Origin: Nodosilinea sp. P-1105
GTDB lineage: Bacteria; Cyanobacteriota; Cyanobacteriia; Phormidesmidales; Phormidesmidaceae
Direction: 5' to 3'
DNA length: 64,000 nucleotides
NCBI RefSeq assembly: GCF_012911975.1
Contig: NZ_SMDQ01000011.1
Coordinates: forward strand, 58,192-122,191
Position 1 is the stretch's first letter. Each line of letters opens with the position of its first letter. Below the pieces are notes generated by a model that saw only the letters and a list, made by a program, of their open reading frames with translations, had not been told where the DNA came from and did no database searches. Both the position numbers and the translations under genes were made by a program. Positions 25,659 through 34,255 of the stretch are shown one piece after another.

Positions 25659-25803
25659 GGCCGGATCAAGGATCAGTCAGTAATTGTGTCCATGGACTTA
25701 TTTGCTTTATTCAAGGCTGAAGCAGAAAACTAGTCTGTACCTCAGGCTGCATATTCTTGGCTAGATAGGCTTGGCTTAATTTCTGGGCTCCATTTCTCTG
25801 GGC

Positions 25804-26601
25804 TCAATCGACAGCGTTAAACACAACGACCATCAGGGTCATGGCTAGCACCGTCAAGGCTGTACCCACCAACTCCTGCCGTAGCGGGGCCCGGCGATGG
25901 GCGGGCTGTAGCCAAAAGTCCAACATGCGGGCTACCGCAGGCATCACAAACAGGGTCAAAATGCAGGTGGTAATCAGTAGATTGACCACCATGGCGCTAC
26001 CTGCTGACCAGTCTTCAAATAGCCCCAAATGCCCAAAAATTAAATCCTGGATCATAATCACGGGGTACAGCGCTAACACCACCGACAGAATTTGTTTCCA
26101 AGCGGGCGGTCCTAACCCCGATAGCTCAGCCCCCGAATGATGACAGAACCAGCCCTCAAGCCCGGTCTCAAAGGACTTAAATTTGTAGGCAGTAAAGATT
26201 TCCCGTCCTTCTTGTAGCAAGGCTTCCCGTTCATCGGAGAGGAGCCACTGGTTGAGGTGATCAGGGTGCTCGAAGTGTATTACCGAGTACCACCGCAACA
26301 ACCCACGCTTACAGTTCAGAGGACGATGGCGATCGGCGCGCACAAAGCCCTCGAACCGCTGGGCTGCTCGAATTACCCCCCAGTGCCACTTGCGAAATGC
26401 CCAGAGCTTTTCCTCTGGCACTGTGTATTCAATCACCAAGCTGGAATAGGAGGACTGCTCACCCACCGGGCGAAACTGCCCCAGCCCCCGCATTCCCTGA
26501 AGCTTGGCGATCGCCTGGGGCCAGCGTTCTTGAAAGAAGTCAATTACTGATACCCGAAGGGTCATGGCTGCCGATCCCCTGTAGCCGCTGCTGTCATGCA
26601 T
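25804..26601 (-). CDS. ABM-domain membrane protein (antibiotic biosynthesis monooxygenase-like)
   Basis: The 265-residue protein has an N-terminal soluble half of about 160 residues that fits two ferredoxin-like ABM units. One contains SSLVIEYTVPEEKLWAFRKW; the second contains WYSVIHFEHPDHLNQWLLSDE. A C-terminal half follows with three hydrophobic helices (ILSVVLALYPVIMIQDLIF, MVVNLLITTCILTLFVMP, LVGTALTVLAMTLMVVVF). Proteins of this layout are common in bacteria and have no firm function; the ABM part may bind or oxidise a small aromatic or heme-like compound. A second ATG at codon 13 (MTLRVSVIDFF) is a likely alternative start. It is 88 bases downstream of the K+ channel gene on the same strand. 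Confidence 0.8.
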   Translation of the reverse strand: MHDSSGYRGSAAMTLRVSVIDFFQERWPQAIAKLQGMRGLGQFRPVGEQSSYSSLVIEYTVPEEKLWAFRKWHWGVIRAAQRFEGFVRADRHRPLNCKRGLLRWYSVIHFEHPDHLNQWLLSDEREALLQEGREIFTAYKFKSFETGLEGWFCHHSGAELSGLGPPAWKQILSVVLALYPVIMIQDLIFGHLGLFEDWSAGSAMVVNLLITTCILTLFVMPAVARMLDFWLQPAHRRAPLRQELVGTALTVLAMTLMVVVFNAVD

Positions 26602-26689
26602 TCAGTATACAAAAACCCAACTGAAACGCTTTATGTCTGATGGTATAGGTCCTAGCAAGGGCAGGCAGGGCATCCCAAGGAAGCTATCC

Positions 26690-27751
26690 TCAACGTACCC
26701 TGGCCCCCCGATAGCGCATCTCCTTTTTCAAAACATTTTGTTGGGCAAAGCTGGGCATATCCCCCTGGTGCCCCATCAAAATGATGGAGTCCCCCTTGGC
26801 CAAATAGGTCTCCCGGCTGGGGTGGATAATCACTGTGCCATCCGCTCGCCGCAGAGCCACCGTAATAAACGTGCCTTTGCCCCGCACCTCAATGTCCCCA
26901 ATGGTGCCGCCAATCAAGAGTGAATCACCTCCCACGATGAGTTCATTCAACTGAATATCCAGCTCTGCCAAAAATTCGTTCAGCCCATGGTGGCCATCGG
27001 TTTGGGCCAAAAAGTCGACGGCCGAGGGATGGCTGATTAAATGAGCCAGGCGTAAGGCGCTGATAGAGGCGGGCAGTACCACATGGTCAGCCCCTGCTAA
27101 GCGCAGCTTTTTCTCCGTCGATGGCATTTCCCCCCGAGCCAAAATCATTAAGTTACAGTTCATCTCCCGGGCGGTCAGGGTAATAAACACGTTGGCGGCA
27201 TCATTGGGCAACACTGTGGCGAGGGACTTGGCGCGGTGAATGCCAACGGCCTCTAGGGCCACTTCGTCGGTGGCATTGCCCTGGTAAACCAGATAGTTTT
27301 GCTCTCGGGCCAATGCAACCCGCTCTGGATCGCTATCCATAATGATGAAGGCTTGGCGATCGCTGGTCAGCTTTCGGGCCACCAATTGGCCAATGCGGCC
27401 AAACCCGCAGATAATCACATGGTTGTCCAAACGCTCAATCTCTTTAGTCATACGCTTTAGATTTAGAGCCCGACGAATTTCCCCTGCCGTAATCAGTTGG
27501 ACAAAGCCTGTCACGGTGTACGCCACAGACAGCGCTCCGGCCACAATCACGAAAATTGTAAACAGCTTCAAGGTGGGGGATGCCAGGGGTTGCACCTCCC
27601 CATACCCCACCCCAAACACCGTGATCACCACCATGTAGACGGCATCCAGCAGCGCCCAACCCGCCAACATGTAGCCAACCACTGCCGCTACCACCGTCAG
27701 CGAGAAAAAGACAATTCCTGCAATAATGCGCCGAAATGAGCTATTTCGCAT
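26690..27751 (-). CDS. Potassium channel with RCK (TrkA-N/TrkA-C) domains
   Basis: This 353-residue protein has two transmembrane helices flanking a pore loop with the selectivity filter GVGYGE at residues 47-52. A Rossmann-type RCK domain starts at about residue 110 (HVIICGFGRIGQ, GxGxxG at 116-121). A C-terminal TrkA-C domain begins around 250 (IQLNELIVGGDSLLIGGT). The layout is that of MthK-like two-helix channels gated by ligand binding to the RCK ring. The filter reads VGYGE rather than VGYGD, a common bacterial variant. It should pass K+ across the plasma or thylakoid membrane. The family and the pore motif are clear; the gating ligand is not. Confidence 0.93.
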   Translation of the reverse strand: MRNSSFRRIIAGIVFFSLTVVAAVVGYMLAGWALLDAVYMVVITVFGVGYGEVQPLASPTLKLFTIFVIVAGALSVAYTVTGFVQLITAGEIRRALNLKRMTKEIERLDNHVIICGFGRIGQLVARKLTSDRQAFIIMDSDPERVALAREQNYLVYQGNATDEVALEAVGIHRAKSLATVLPNDAANVFITLTAREMNCNLMILARGEMPSTEKKLRLAGADHVVLPASISALRLAHLISHPSAVDFLAQTDGHHGLNEFLAELDIQLNELIVGGDSLLIGGTIGDIEVRGKGTFITVALRRADGTVIIHPSRETYLAKGDSIILMGHQGDMPSFAQQNVLKKEMRYRGARVR

Positions 27752-27870
27752 CCAACCTTCCAGCCACGACCCGAACCTCAGACAGAAATCGGATCAGTCT
27801 GCAAATAAAAGCTATGGTAAGTGACAGCCTTTAATAAAAGCGTGTGGCAACTAGCAAATTGCGATACACT

Positions 27871-27917
27871 TTTAAGTAAACTCATAATGACTTCGGCTAA
27901 ATCACGACTTACTTAAA
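27871..27917. promoter_or_regulatory. Nine-base inverted repeat upstream of the oligopeptidase gene
   Basis: TTTAAGTAA (27871-27879) and TTACTTAAA (27909-27917) are perfect inverted copies separated by 29 bases. They lie in the divergent promoter region between the K+ channel gene and the M3 oligopeptidase gene, about 110 bases before the latter. They could be a bipartite operator or the stem of an RNA hairpin; nothing in the sequence decides between these. Confidence 0.4.
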
Positions 27918-28027
27918 CTTCTTATGCCACAAGTGCCAGCCTGAAAGCAGCTTTTGGACTGGGTTAGGTGGCTCCCTGCTAGATGAACGGCTTCTTGTAA
28001 TCGTTTACCTCGTTCCATTCTGTAACT

Positions 28028-30112
28028 ATGACAGCTACCATCGTTCAAAATCCTTTGCTTATTGGTGCCGGACTACCTCCCTTCCATAGCATCGAAACTG
28101 CCCATATTGTGCCGGGTATCACGGCCCTACTAGATAATCTCGCCGCCGACTTAGAGGCCCTGGAATCGACAGTTTTACCGACGTGGGCCGGGTTGGTTGA
28201 ACCCCTCACCCAAATCGAAGAACGTCTGGGCTGGAGTTGGGGCATTGTGGGTCACTTAATGGGGGTGAAAAATAGCCCCGAACTCCGGGCCGCCTACGAG
28301 GAAGTGCAGCCTGCTCTGGTGCAGTTTGCCACCCGCCTGGGCCAGAGTAAGCCCCTTTACGAAGCCTTCAAGGCCCTGCGGGCTAGTGCCGAATGGGACA
28401 GCTTTGCCCCGGCCCAGCGGCGGATTGTCGAGTCCTCCATTCGGGAGGCCGAGCTGTCTGGGGTGGGGCTAGAGGGGGCAGAGAAAGAGCGGTTCAACCA
28501 GATTCAGCAAGCCCTGGCTGAGCTCACCACTAAATTCGCCAACAATGTGTTGGATGCGACTAAGGCGTTTAGCCTCACGCTCACAACCGCCGAAGACATT
28601 GCCGGGCTGCCCCCCAGTTTGCTGGCCCTAGCCGCCCAAGCGGCCCGTGATGCTGGTAATGCCGATGCCACGCAAGCGGCTGGCCCTTGGCGCATTACCC
28701 TTGACTACCCCAGCTATGGGCCTTTCATGCAGCACAGTCACCGCCGTGACCTGCGGGAAAAGCTGTATCGGGCGTTTGTGACTCGTGCTTCAGAAGGCGA
28801 TTTAGATAACAGTGCCAGCATCGATAAAATTCTGGCCCTGCGCCATGAAATGGCTAACTTGTTGGGGTATGACACCTATGCCAATCTCAGCCTGGCCCGT
28901 AAAATGGCTCCCACGGTTGAGGCCATCGACAAACTGATGGATGAACTGCGAGTCGCTAGCTACGACACTGCCGTGAAGGAACTGGAGGAATTACAGGCTT
29001 TTGCAAACGCCAAGGGTGCCCCCGAAGCAGACAGCCTCACCCACTGGGATACGGCTTTTTGGGCTGAGCGCATTCGCGAAGAAAAGTATGGTCTCAACGA
29101 TGAAGAACTGCGGCCCTACTTTCCCCTGCCCCAGGTGCTGGATGGCCTGTTTGCTTTAGCTCACCGCATCTTCGATATCACCATTGCCCCCGCTGATGGG
29201 GAGGCTCCAGTGTGGCATCCTGATGTGCGCTACTTCCAGGTGCTTAACGGCAGCGGTGATCCCATGGCTCACTTTTACCTTGACCCCTATAGTCGGCCCG
29301 CAGAAAAACGGGGCGGGGCCTGGATGGATGACTGTATTAACCGGGGTAAACTCAATGGCCAGGTGCGGTTGCCGGTGGCCTATCTGGTGTGTAACCAGTC
29401 CCCGCCGGTGGATGGTAAGCCTAGTCTCATGACCTTTCGGGATGTGGAAACCCTGTTCCATGAGTTTGGCCACGGCTTGCAGCATATGCTGACCCAGGTG
29501 GACTACACCGGGGCGGCTGGCATTAACAATGTGGAGTGGGATGCGGTAGAGCTGCCGAGTCAATTTATGGAGAACTGGTGCTACCATCGCGAAACCCTGT
29601 TGACCCTGGCTCGCCATTATCAAACAGGGGAGCCTTTGCCGGAGGACCTTTACCAAAAAATTGTTGCCGCCCGCACCTTTATGACCGGTAGTGCTATTCT
29701 GCGCCAGGTGCGGTTTGGCTGGACCGACATTGAGCTACACCATCGCTATCGGCCTGATGGCGGTGAAACCATTGCTGAAGTCAATCGCCGGATTGCTGAG
29801 CAATCCTCTGTGCTGAATCCTTTGCCGGAAGATGCGTTCCTCTGTGCCTTTACCCATATTTTTGCGGGGGGCTATGCGGCGGGCTACTACAGCTACTTTT
29901 GGGCTGAGGTGCTGAGTGCAGATGCCTTTGCCGCCTTTGAGGAAGCGGGGCTGGATGATGAAACGGCCCTGGCGGAAACCGGCCATCGTTTTCGGGATAC
30001 GGTGTTGGCCTTGGGGGGCAGTCGCCATCCAATGGATGTGTTTAAAGCGTTTCGGGGACGGAAACCCAGCACCCAAGCCCTGTTGCGTCATCGCGGTTTA
30101 GTGGCGGCTTAG
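28028..30112 (+). CDS. prlC: M3 family zinc metallopeptidase, oligopeptidase A-like
   Basis: The 694-residue cytoplasmic peptidase degrades short peptides. The thermolysin-like zinc site HEFGH is at about residues 478-482 in the segment VETLFHEFGHGLQHML. The third ligand Glu follows about 25 residues on, in NNVEWDAVELPSQF. The substrate-binding C-terminal part includes FTHIFAGGYAAGYYSYFWAE, a strong M3A signature with the conserved Tyr and His. The length and the N-terminal helical region are normal for oligopeptidase A (PrlC). The gene is intact and followed by a perfect 16-base hairpin at 30118-30157 that may end its transcript. Confidence 0.95.
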   Translation: MTATIVQNPLLIGAGLPPFHSIETAHIVPGITALLDNLAADLEALESTVLPTWAGLVEPLTQIEERLGWSWGIVGHLMGVKNSPELRAAYEEVQPALVQFATRLGQSKPLYEAFKALRASAEWDSFAPAQRRIVESSIREAELSGVGLEGAEKERFNQIQQALAELTTKFANNVLDATKAFSLTLTTAEDIAGLPPSLLALAAQAARDAGNADATQAAGPWRITLDYPSYGPFMQHSHRRDLREKLYRAFVTRASEGDLDNSASIDKILALRHEMANLLGYDTYANLSLARKMAPTVEAIDKLMDELRVASYDTAVKELEELQAFANAKGAPEADSLTHWDTAFWAERIREEKYGLNDEELRPYFPLPQVLDGLFALAHRIFDITIAPADGEAPVWHPDVRYFQVLNGSGDPMAHFYLDPYSRPAEKRGGAWMDDCINRGKLNGQVRLPVAYLVCNQSPPVDGKPSLMTFRDVETLFHEFGHGLQHMLTQVDYTGAAGINNVEWDAVELPSQFMENWCYHRETLLTLARHYQTGEPLPEDLYQKIVAARTFMTGSAILRQVRFGWTDIELHHRYRPDGGETIAEVNRRIAEQSSVLNPLPEDAFLCAFTHIFAGGYAAGYYSYFWAEVLSADAFAAFEEAGLDDETALAETGHRFRDTVLALGGSRHPMDVFKAFRGRKPSTQALLRHRGLVAA

Positions 30113-30117
30113 GGGGG

Positions 30118-30157
30118 CGGGGACGGATCGCGATCTAGTGGTCGCGATCCGTCCCCG
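30118..30157 (+). terminator. Perfect 16-bp hairpin after the oligopeptidase gene
   Basis: The left arm CGGGGACGGATCGCGA (30118-30133) and the right arm 30142-30157 are exact inverse complements around an 8-base loop. The position, six bases past the stop codon, suits a terminator, although no T-run follows. Cyanobacteria often use U-tract-free hairpins. It could also be a dispersed repeat. Confidence 0.6.
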
Positions 30158-30510
30158 GCGGAATGCTGCTACCCTGCTACCCCGAGTGACAGTAGCTTAG
30201 GGGGGGGAGTGCTTGCCTGAGAAAAGGGCTCTGGGGGGCTATGCCCAGTTCCTATCTGTTCGGAGCAGATAGGAACTTATATTAATTATTAATGCCTTAT
30301 AAGTTAGCGGTACCATGAGGCACACAGTCTAGGGTAAGAGGGAATACACTAGAGCAGGCGTAGTCAATGTAACCGTTGCTGGGCTAGGTTAAAGATGCTT
30401 TCGCCAAACATCCGTAGTATCTGAGTTAAAAGTGTAAAAAAATACCATTCCCGCCATCCGTGTCTCGGCAACGATGACCGGTTGGATAGGTAATACATGA
30501 TCAACAGGGC
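30158..30510. other. Intergenic region with a second hairpin
   Basis: No gene is seen. AGTTCCTATCTG (30247-30258) and CAGATAGGAACT (30266-30277) form a perfect 12-bp stem with a TTCGGAG loop, followed by the A+T-rich TATATTAATTATT. The rest presumably contains the promoter of the kinase gene at 30511. No defined -35/-10 pair could be picked with confidence. Confidence 0.6.
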
Positions 30511-32340
30511 ATGGAGCAGACACTGTTAGGAGGACGATATCAGATCTTGCGGCGGCTAGGTTCTGGGGGGTTTAGCCGTACCTTTTTGGTGTCTGATCTG
30601 CACTTGCCCAACCACCCCCGCTGCGTGATCAAGCAGCTCAAGGTGCAGGATAAGGACACAGGCACCCTCGACATGGCCCGACGGCTGTTTGGCACCGAGG
30701 CCAGGGTTCTCTATCAACTGGGCAATCATCCTCAAATTCCGGCGCTATTGGCCCATTTTGAAGAAAAACGAGAATTTTATCTAGCCCAAGAATATATTGA
30801 AGGGAGCCGCCTAAGCCGTCAAATTGAAGAGGGTAAGCCGTGGTCTGAAACCCGAGTGGTCTTACTGCTGCAAGAAGTTCTCGAAATCCTGGCCTTTGTG
30901 CATCGCCAACAGGTGATTCACCGAGATATTAAGCCATCTAACTTAATTCGCCGTCATCGAGATGGCAAGCTGGTGCTGATTGACTTTGGGGCTGTCAAAC
31001 AAGTCTCTACCTCGCCCCTGATGGATGCGGAAACCGGTGCTACCAATTTGACGGTGGCTATTGGTACCCATGGCTATATGCCGAACGAGCAGTATGCGGG
31101 TAAACCCCGGTTTAGTAGTGATGTTTATGCGGTGGGAATTTTAGGCATTCGTGCCCTCACTGGCATCGCCCCCCAAAAACTCGATGAGGATCCGGTCACC
31201 AGTGAACTAGATTGGCGCAAGCAGGCGCCGTCAGTCTCCTCATCCTTGGCCCATGTGCTGGATATGATGGTGCGCTATGACTTTCGCGATCGCTATCCCA
31301 CCGCCCAAGAAGCCTTAGAAGCCCTACAAAATCTGCCTAATTCATGCCAGGGGTTGATTGGCAACCACATCTATCAAACTTGGATGAAGGGAGCCCATGG
31401 CCTGAAGCCCATGCTGTCGGGAAGCCTCGCTGAGGCCACCGAGGTGGATGAGGCCTCAGAACTGACGGCAGTGATTAAGGATCCAGATTCTACCTCACTG
31501 TTTCCCCTGGATGCGGGGTTCACCAATGGCCATAGCCCTGAGGGGGTTTTGCCCCAAGCCACGAGTAGCAGCCAACGGGTTAACCGGCTAGGCTTCTGGC
31601 GACGCCCCACTGTAATGGCGAGTTTGGTGGGGGTCGGGATGCTTGCCGTTGCCCTATGGCAAAGCGGTCTAACGGTGGCGTTTGAACCCAAGACTAGCGA
31701 TGGGATGGTGGCATTTCAGTCCGCTGATCCTCCCGATTTAGCGCTTAATCTGGGAATGTTGCTGCCGCCAGCAGAGAAAGTTGTGTTCTTAACTGATCAG
31801 GGGGATAGTCTCTTGAAAAAGGGGCGCTATCCTGATGCGTTGGGCCTTTATGATGAAGCCATTCAGATCAAGTCGGACCACGCCCCCGCCTACTTGGGGC
31901 GGTGTAAAACATTGATTGCCCTGAAGCGCCCCAGTGAGGCGATTGTCGCCTGTGATGATGCTTTGGCCTACAGCGCCTACTACCCTGACGCGGTGCGCAG
32001 TAAGGGTAACGCTGAAGAGCAGCAGGGACGGCTGTTAGCGGCCCTGGCCCTGTACGAACAGACGAATCAGAAAATGCCAGCGATGTCTCAAGCCTGGGTG
32101 GACCGAGGTCGGGTGCTGCAAAAGCTGGGGCGATCCGCCGAGGCGATCGAAGCCATTGAACGTGCCATTGCCTACGATCGCGATTCTGTTGAGGCCTGGA
32201 CCGTTCGGGGAGAGGCGACCCTAGCCCTAAAACGATACGAACAATCCATTCTGGCTCTGGAAAAGGCCCTGCAACTGGATCCTGACCATGAGCCAGCGAT
32301 CGCGCTTCGCCAACAGGTGCGTCAAGCTTTGGGCCGCTGA
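30511..32340 (+). CDS. Ser/Thr protein kinase with transmembrane segment and C-terminal TPR repeats
   Basis: The 609-residue Hanks-type kinase has its catalytic domain at about residues 8-270. It shows the glycine loop LGSGGFSRTF, the catalytic loop VIHRDIKPSNLI and the DFG segment LIDFGAVKQV. A linker follows, then one transmembrane helix near 365-385 (TVMASLVGVGMLAVAL). Four to five tetratricopeptide repeats follow from about 430 to the end (for example AYLGRCKTLIALKRPSEAIV and AWTVRGEATLALKRYEQSIL). The kinase should be cytoplasmic and the TPR part on the far side of the membrane, where it may sense or bind partner proteins. All catalytic residues are present. This is a common cyanobacterial STPK design. 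Confidence 0.93.
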   Translation: MEQTLLGGRYQILRRLGSGGFSRTFLVSDLHLPNHPRCVIKQLKVQDKDTGTLDMARRLFGTEARVLYQLGNHPQIPALLAHFEEKREFYLAQEYIEGSRLSRQIEEGKPWSETRVVLLLQEVLEILAFVHRQQVIHRDIKPSNLIRRHRDGKLVLIDFGAVKQVSTSPLMDAETGATNLTVAIGTHGYMPNEQYAGKPRFSSDVYAVGILGIRALTGIAPQKLDEDPVTSELDWRKQAPSVSSSLAHVLDMMVRYDFRDRYPTAQEALEALQNLPNSCQGLIGNHIYQTWMKGAHGLKPMLSGSLAEATEVDEASELTAVIKDPDSTSLFPLDAGFTNGHSPEGVLPQATSSSQRVNRLGFWRRPTVMASLVGVGMLAVALWQSGLTVAFEPKTSDGMVAFQSADPPDLALNLGMLLPPAEKVVFLTDQGDSLLKKGRYPDALGLYDEAIQIKSDHAPAYLGRCKTLIALKRPSEAIVACDDALAYSAYYPDAVRSKGNAEEQQGRLLAALALYEQTNQKMPAMSQAWVDRGRVLQKLGRSAEAIEAIERAIAYDRDSVEAWTVRGEATLALKRYEQSILALEKALQLDPDHEPAIALRQQVRQALGR

Positions 32341-32371
32341 GCCCAACCCCTGAGCCCAAGCCCCTTGGCTG

Positions 32372-33235
32372 TTAAGCCTCGATCACCTGGACTTTCACCT
32401 CTGTATCCAGGGAAGCGGGCACCCGTGCCCCTGCTTCGGTACTGCCGATGACGGGCGCGGTTTGGGCCGGGAACGCACTCGCTACCAAAACAATGTGGCG
32501 ATCGGTCACAGCTAGGCCGTGGGTGGGGTCAAACCCCCGCCACCCCCCGCCTGGTATGTAGACTTCGGCCCAGGCATGTAAGTCGCGATCGCTAATCGTA
32601 CTGTCTCCTTCTTCATAACCACTGACAAAGCGAGCCGCCAGCCCAACGCAGCGGCAGGCCTCCATAAACAACACGGTCAGATCACGACAACTGCCCATTT
32701 TTTTCCCCCAGGTCATGCCCGGAGACCAAGGGCGACCCGTGGAGCGGGTAATGTACTGACAGGTTTCATAAATTCGCTGAGTCAAGGCGGTGAGAAACAG
32801 GCCCGCATTGCCATTGACCTGATGCAACAGGTCTTGGGCTAAGTCAACCACCCCAGGGGCTGGGGCTGGGTATAGCGGAGCGTGTAGGTAAGCATAGAGG
32901 TTGGCCGCCAGGGACGTAGGATAATCGAACGGCAACGTCACTGCCCAAGGTTCGGCGAGGTAATCAAAGGCATTGGTGCGATAGGTTTCTACCTCAGCCG
33001 TGGTGACAATGGTGAGCTGCGCCGTGGGCTCGGGAGTAAACCATAACCCAAGGATCTGATTACCGCCCACATCCACAAGACTCGACTGCCGCTGGGGAGT
33101 CGGGCTGACGTCCAACTTAAATCGTAATAACTGCTGGGCAGCATCGCTGCGGGGCCGGAGATGCAGGGTGTGGGAACGCAGGACGACCGGCTGTTGATAA
33201 CGATATTGGGTATGGTGCTGAATGCGATAGCGCAT
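32372..33235 (-). CDS. Transglutaminase-like cysteine peptidase family protein
   Basis: This 287-residue protein starts with a beta-rich N-terminal domain (MRYRIQHHTQYRYQQPVVLR) typical of bacterial transglutaminase-like proteins. The core has the Cys of the triad in GSCRDLTVLFMEACR, the His in DLHAWAEVYIPGGGW, and the Asp in GFDPTHG. Such proteins are thought to be proteases or amide-bond-forming enzymes with unknown substrates, frequently near genes with ATP-grasp or alpha-E motifs. Those partners are not in the window. There is no signal peptide. It converges on the kinase gene and is a single gene. Confidence 0.9.
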   Translation of the reverse strand: MRYRIQHHTQYRYQQPVVLRSHTLHLRPRSDAAQQLLRFKLDVSPTPQRQSSLVDVGGNQILGLWFTPEPTAQLTIVTTAEVETYRTNAFDYLAEPWAVTLPFDYPTSLAANLYAYLHAPLYPAPAPGVVDLAQDLLHQVNGNAGLFLTALTQRIYETCQYITRSTGRPWSPGMTWGKKMGSCRDLTVLFMEACRCVGLAARFVSGYEEGDSTISDRDLHAWAEVYIPGGGWRGFDPTHGLAVTDRHIVLVASAFPAQTAPVIGSTEAGARVPASLDTEVKVQVIEA

Positions 33236-33279
33236 GGGCTTTAGGGATGAACGTTAGCTGGGAAATTCTGAATCGGCCA

Positions 33280-33307
33280 GGAGTCAGGAGTCAGGAGTCA
33301 GGAGCCA
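33280..33307. repeat. Tandem GGAGTCA heptamer repeat
   Basis: Three perfect units at 33280-33300 are followed by a GGAGCCA variant. Such short AGTCAGG-type arrays occur in the intergenic DNA of many cyanobacteria and can vary in copy number between strains. It lies 45 bases upstream of the start of the transglutaminase-like gene. Confidence 0.85.
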
Positions 33308-33751
33308 GAAGCCAGTCCGTTCTTGTATTCTGCCCCCTGAATTCTATTACGGGGATAACATCTCGCTTGAAGAAATACGATCTCAACCCAAAATTTCCGT
33401 CGAAAGATACAGATTTTCTTAAGATTTCTGACTTAGGATGACTTACCGTCGCCCTTTTAAGAACACAACATTGTAGGTTGTCGAATTTAATCAGTTTCAG
33501 CTGATGGGGCGCTGATTAGTGGTGGTTAACTTGATGGGATCCACCTATCTTAGTAATTGTTTTTCATGATCCCCACCCCTGGGGAAACTTAAGAAGAGGT
33601 CAGATTTTGCCTGGCTTGGCGATCGCCTAGAGCGGGGGGATCGCCTATTCTGAAATGATCCCATGGTTAAGTATTTATGAAATGACGTTGCGCCCGCTGA
33701 CGAGACTTGACATAATGATGAGTAAGGTAAACCGATTTTTCTTTTGCAAAG

Positions 33752-33788
33752 GCCTCGCAATGAAGTTTCTCGTTGCGGGCTTATTTTT
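33752..33788 (+). terminator. Intrinsic terminator of an unannotated transcript
   Basis: GCC-T-CGCAATGA pairs with TCGTTGCG-GGC around an AGTTTC loop (8 plus 3 bp with a single bulge, one G-U). It is followed immediately by TTATTTTT. No + strand gene lies upstream in the preceding 1.4 kb, so it should end a small RNA or an antisense transcript of the transglutaminase gene; the next gene begins 62 bases later. Confidence 0.7.
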
Positions 33789-33849
33789 ACCTAACCCAAC
33801 TTTAAAAACATGCCAAAGTTCATAGCTAAAAAGTAGCCGGAGTCACAAA

Positions 33850-34038
33850 ATGATTTGCAATTCTCAACAGGTCCACTGTCCTAACTGTGGTGCTCTGGCC
33901 GAGCGGCACCAGATCGATCCCGATCAGTTGGTGCGCACCCAATGTCCTGCCTGTGATTATTTGATGATTACCTGCGCTAGGACTGGCAGGGTGATTGAAG
34001 CCTATGCTCCGGGGTTATTTGCCAGTGCGGCTCGCTAG
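33850..34038 (+). CDS. Small zinc-ribbon protein
   Basis: The 62-residue protein carries two CxxC pairs, Cys10/Cys13 (CPNCG) and Cys32/Cys35 (CPACD), spaced as in a zinc ribbon. A conserved tail, RTGRVIEAYAPGLF, follows. Closely similar small proteins are common in cyanobacteria and are often labelled as PriA-like because of the ribbon, but they lack any helicase domain, so I do not adopt that name. The probable role is nucleic-acid or protein binding. The start ATG at 33850 is preceded by CCGGAG at ribosome-binding distance. It lies alone, between the transcription terminator and the deaminase gene. Confidence 0.8.
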   Translation: MICNSQQVHCPNCGALAERHQIDPDQLVRTQCPACDYLMITCARTGRVIEAYAPGLFASAAR

Positions 34039-34255
34039 CTACAGCTCGCTAGCCAGTAACCACGATCGCTGCGCTGTCTCGTCCTGAGTTATCCCATTGT
34101 ATTCCCTCGCTGGTCGGCCGACCTAGGTCGGCCAGTTGTGGTATGGGCCGATCTTGATCCCTACCAGCATCGCTACCGGCCGCAGCCAAAAAATTCGCTC
34201 TAGCCAGAAATTTCGGTTTAGAGTTTAGGCATGGCGTTCACCCAGGGCAAGATTT

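Larger units (their letters stand above)
33236..33849. other. Intergenic region with a short tandem repeat and a terminator
   Basis: This region of 614 bases has no convincing gene. It contains three perfect and one variant copy of GGAGTCA in tandem (33280-33307) and a clear intrinsic terminator at 33752-33788. The terminator has no annotated gene before it on the + strand. An ORF of 71 codons on the - strand at 33545-33760 is low in recognisable features and overlaps the terminator, so I do not count it as a gene. Confidence 0.55.

Noticed and set aside
33280..33307. CRISPR array
   Set aside because: The repeats are 7 bases long without spacers; no CRISPR array or cas gene was seen anywhere in the window.
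33545..33760. 71-codon ORF on the - strand
   Set aside because: It overlaps a clear + strand terminator and has a low-complexity, non-protein-like sequence (RNRRSPRSRRSPS).
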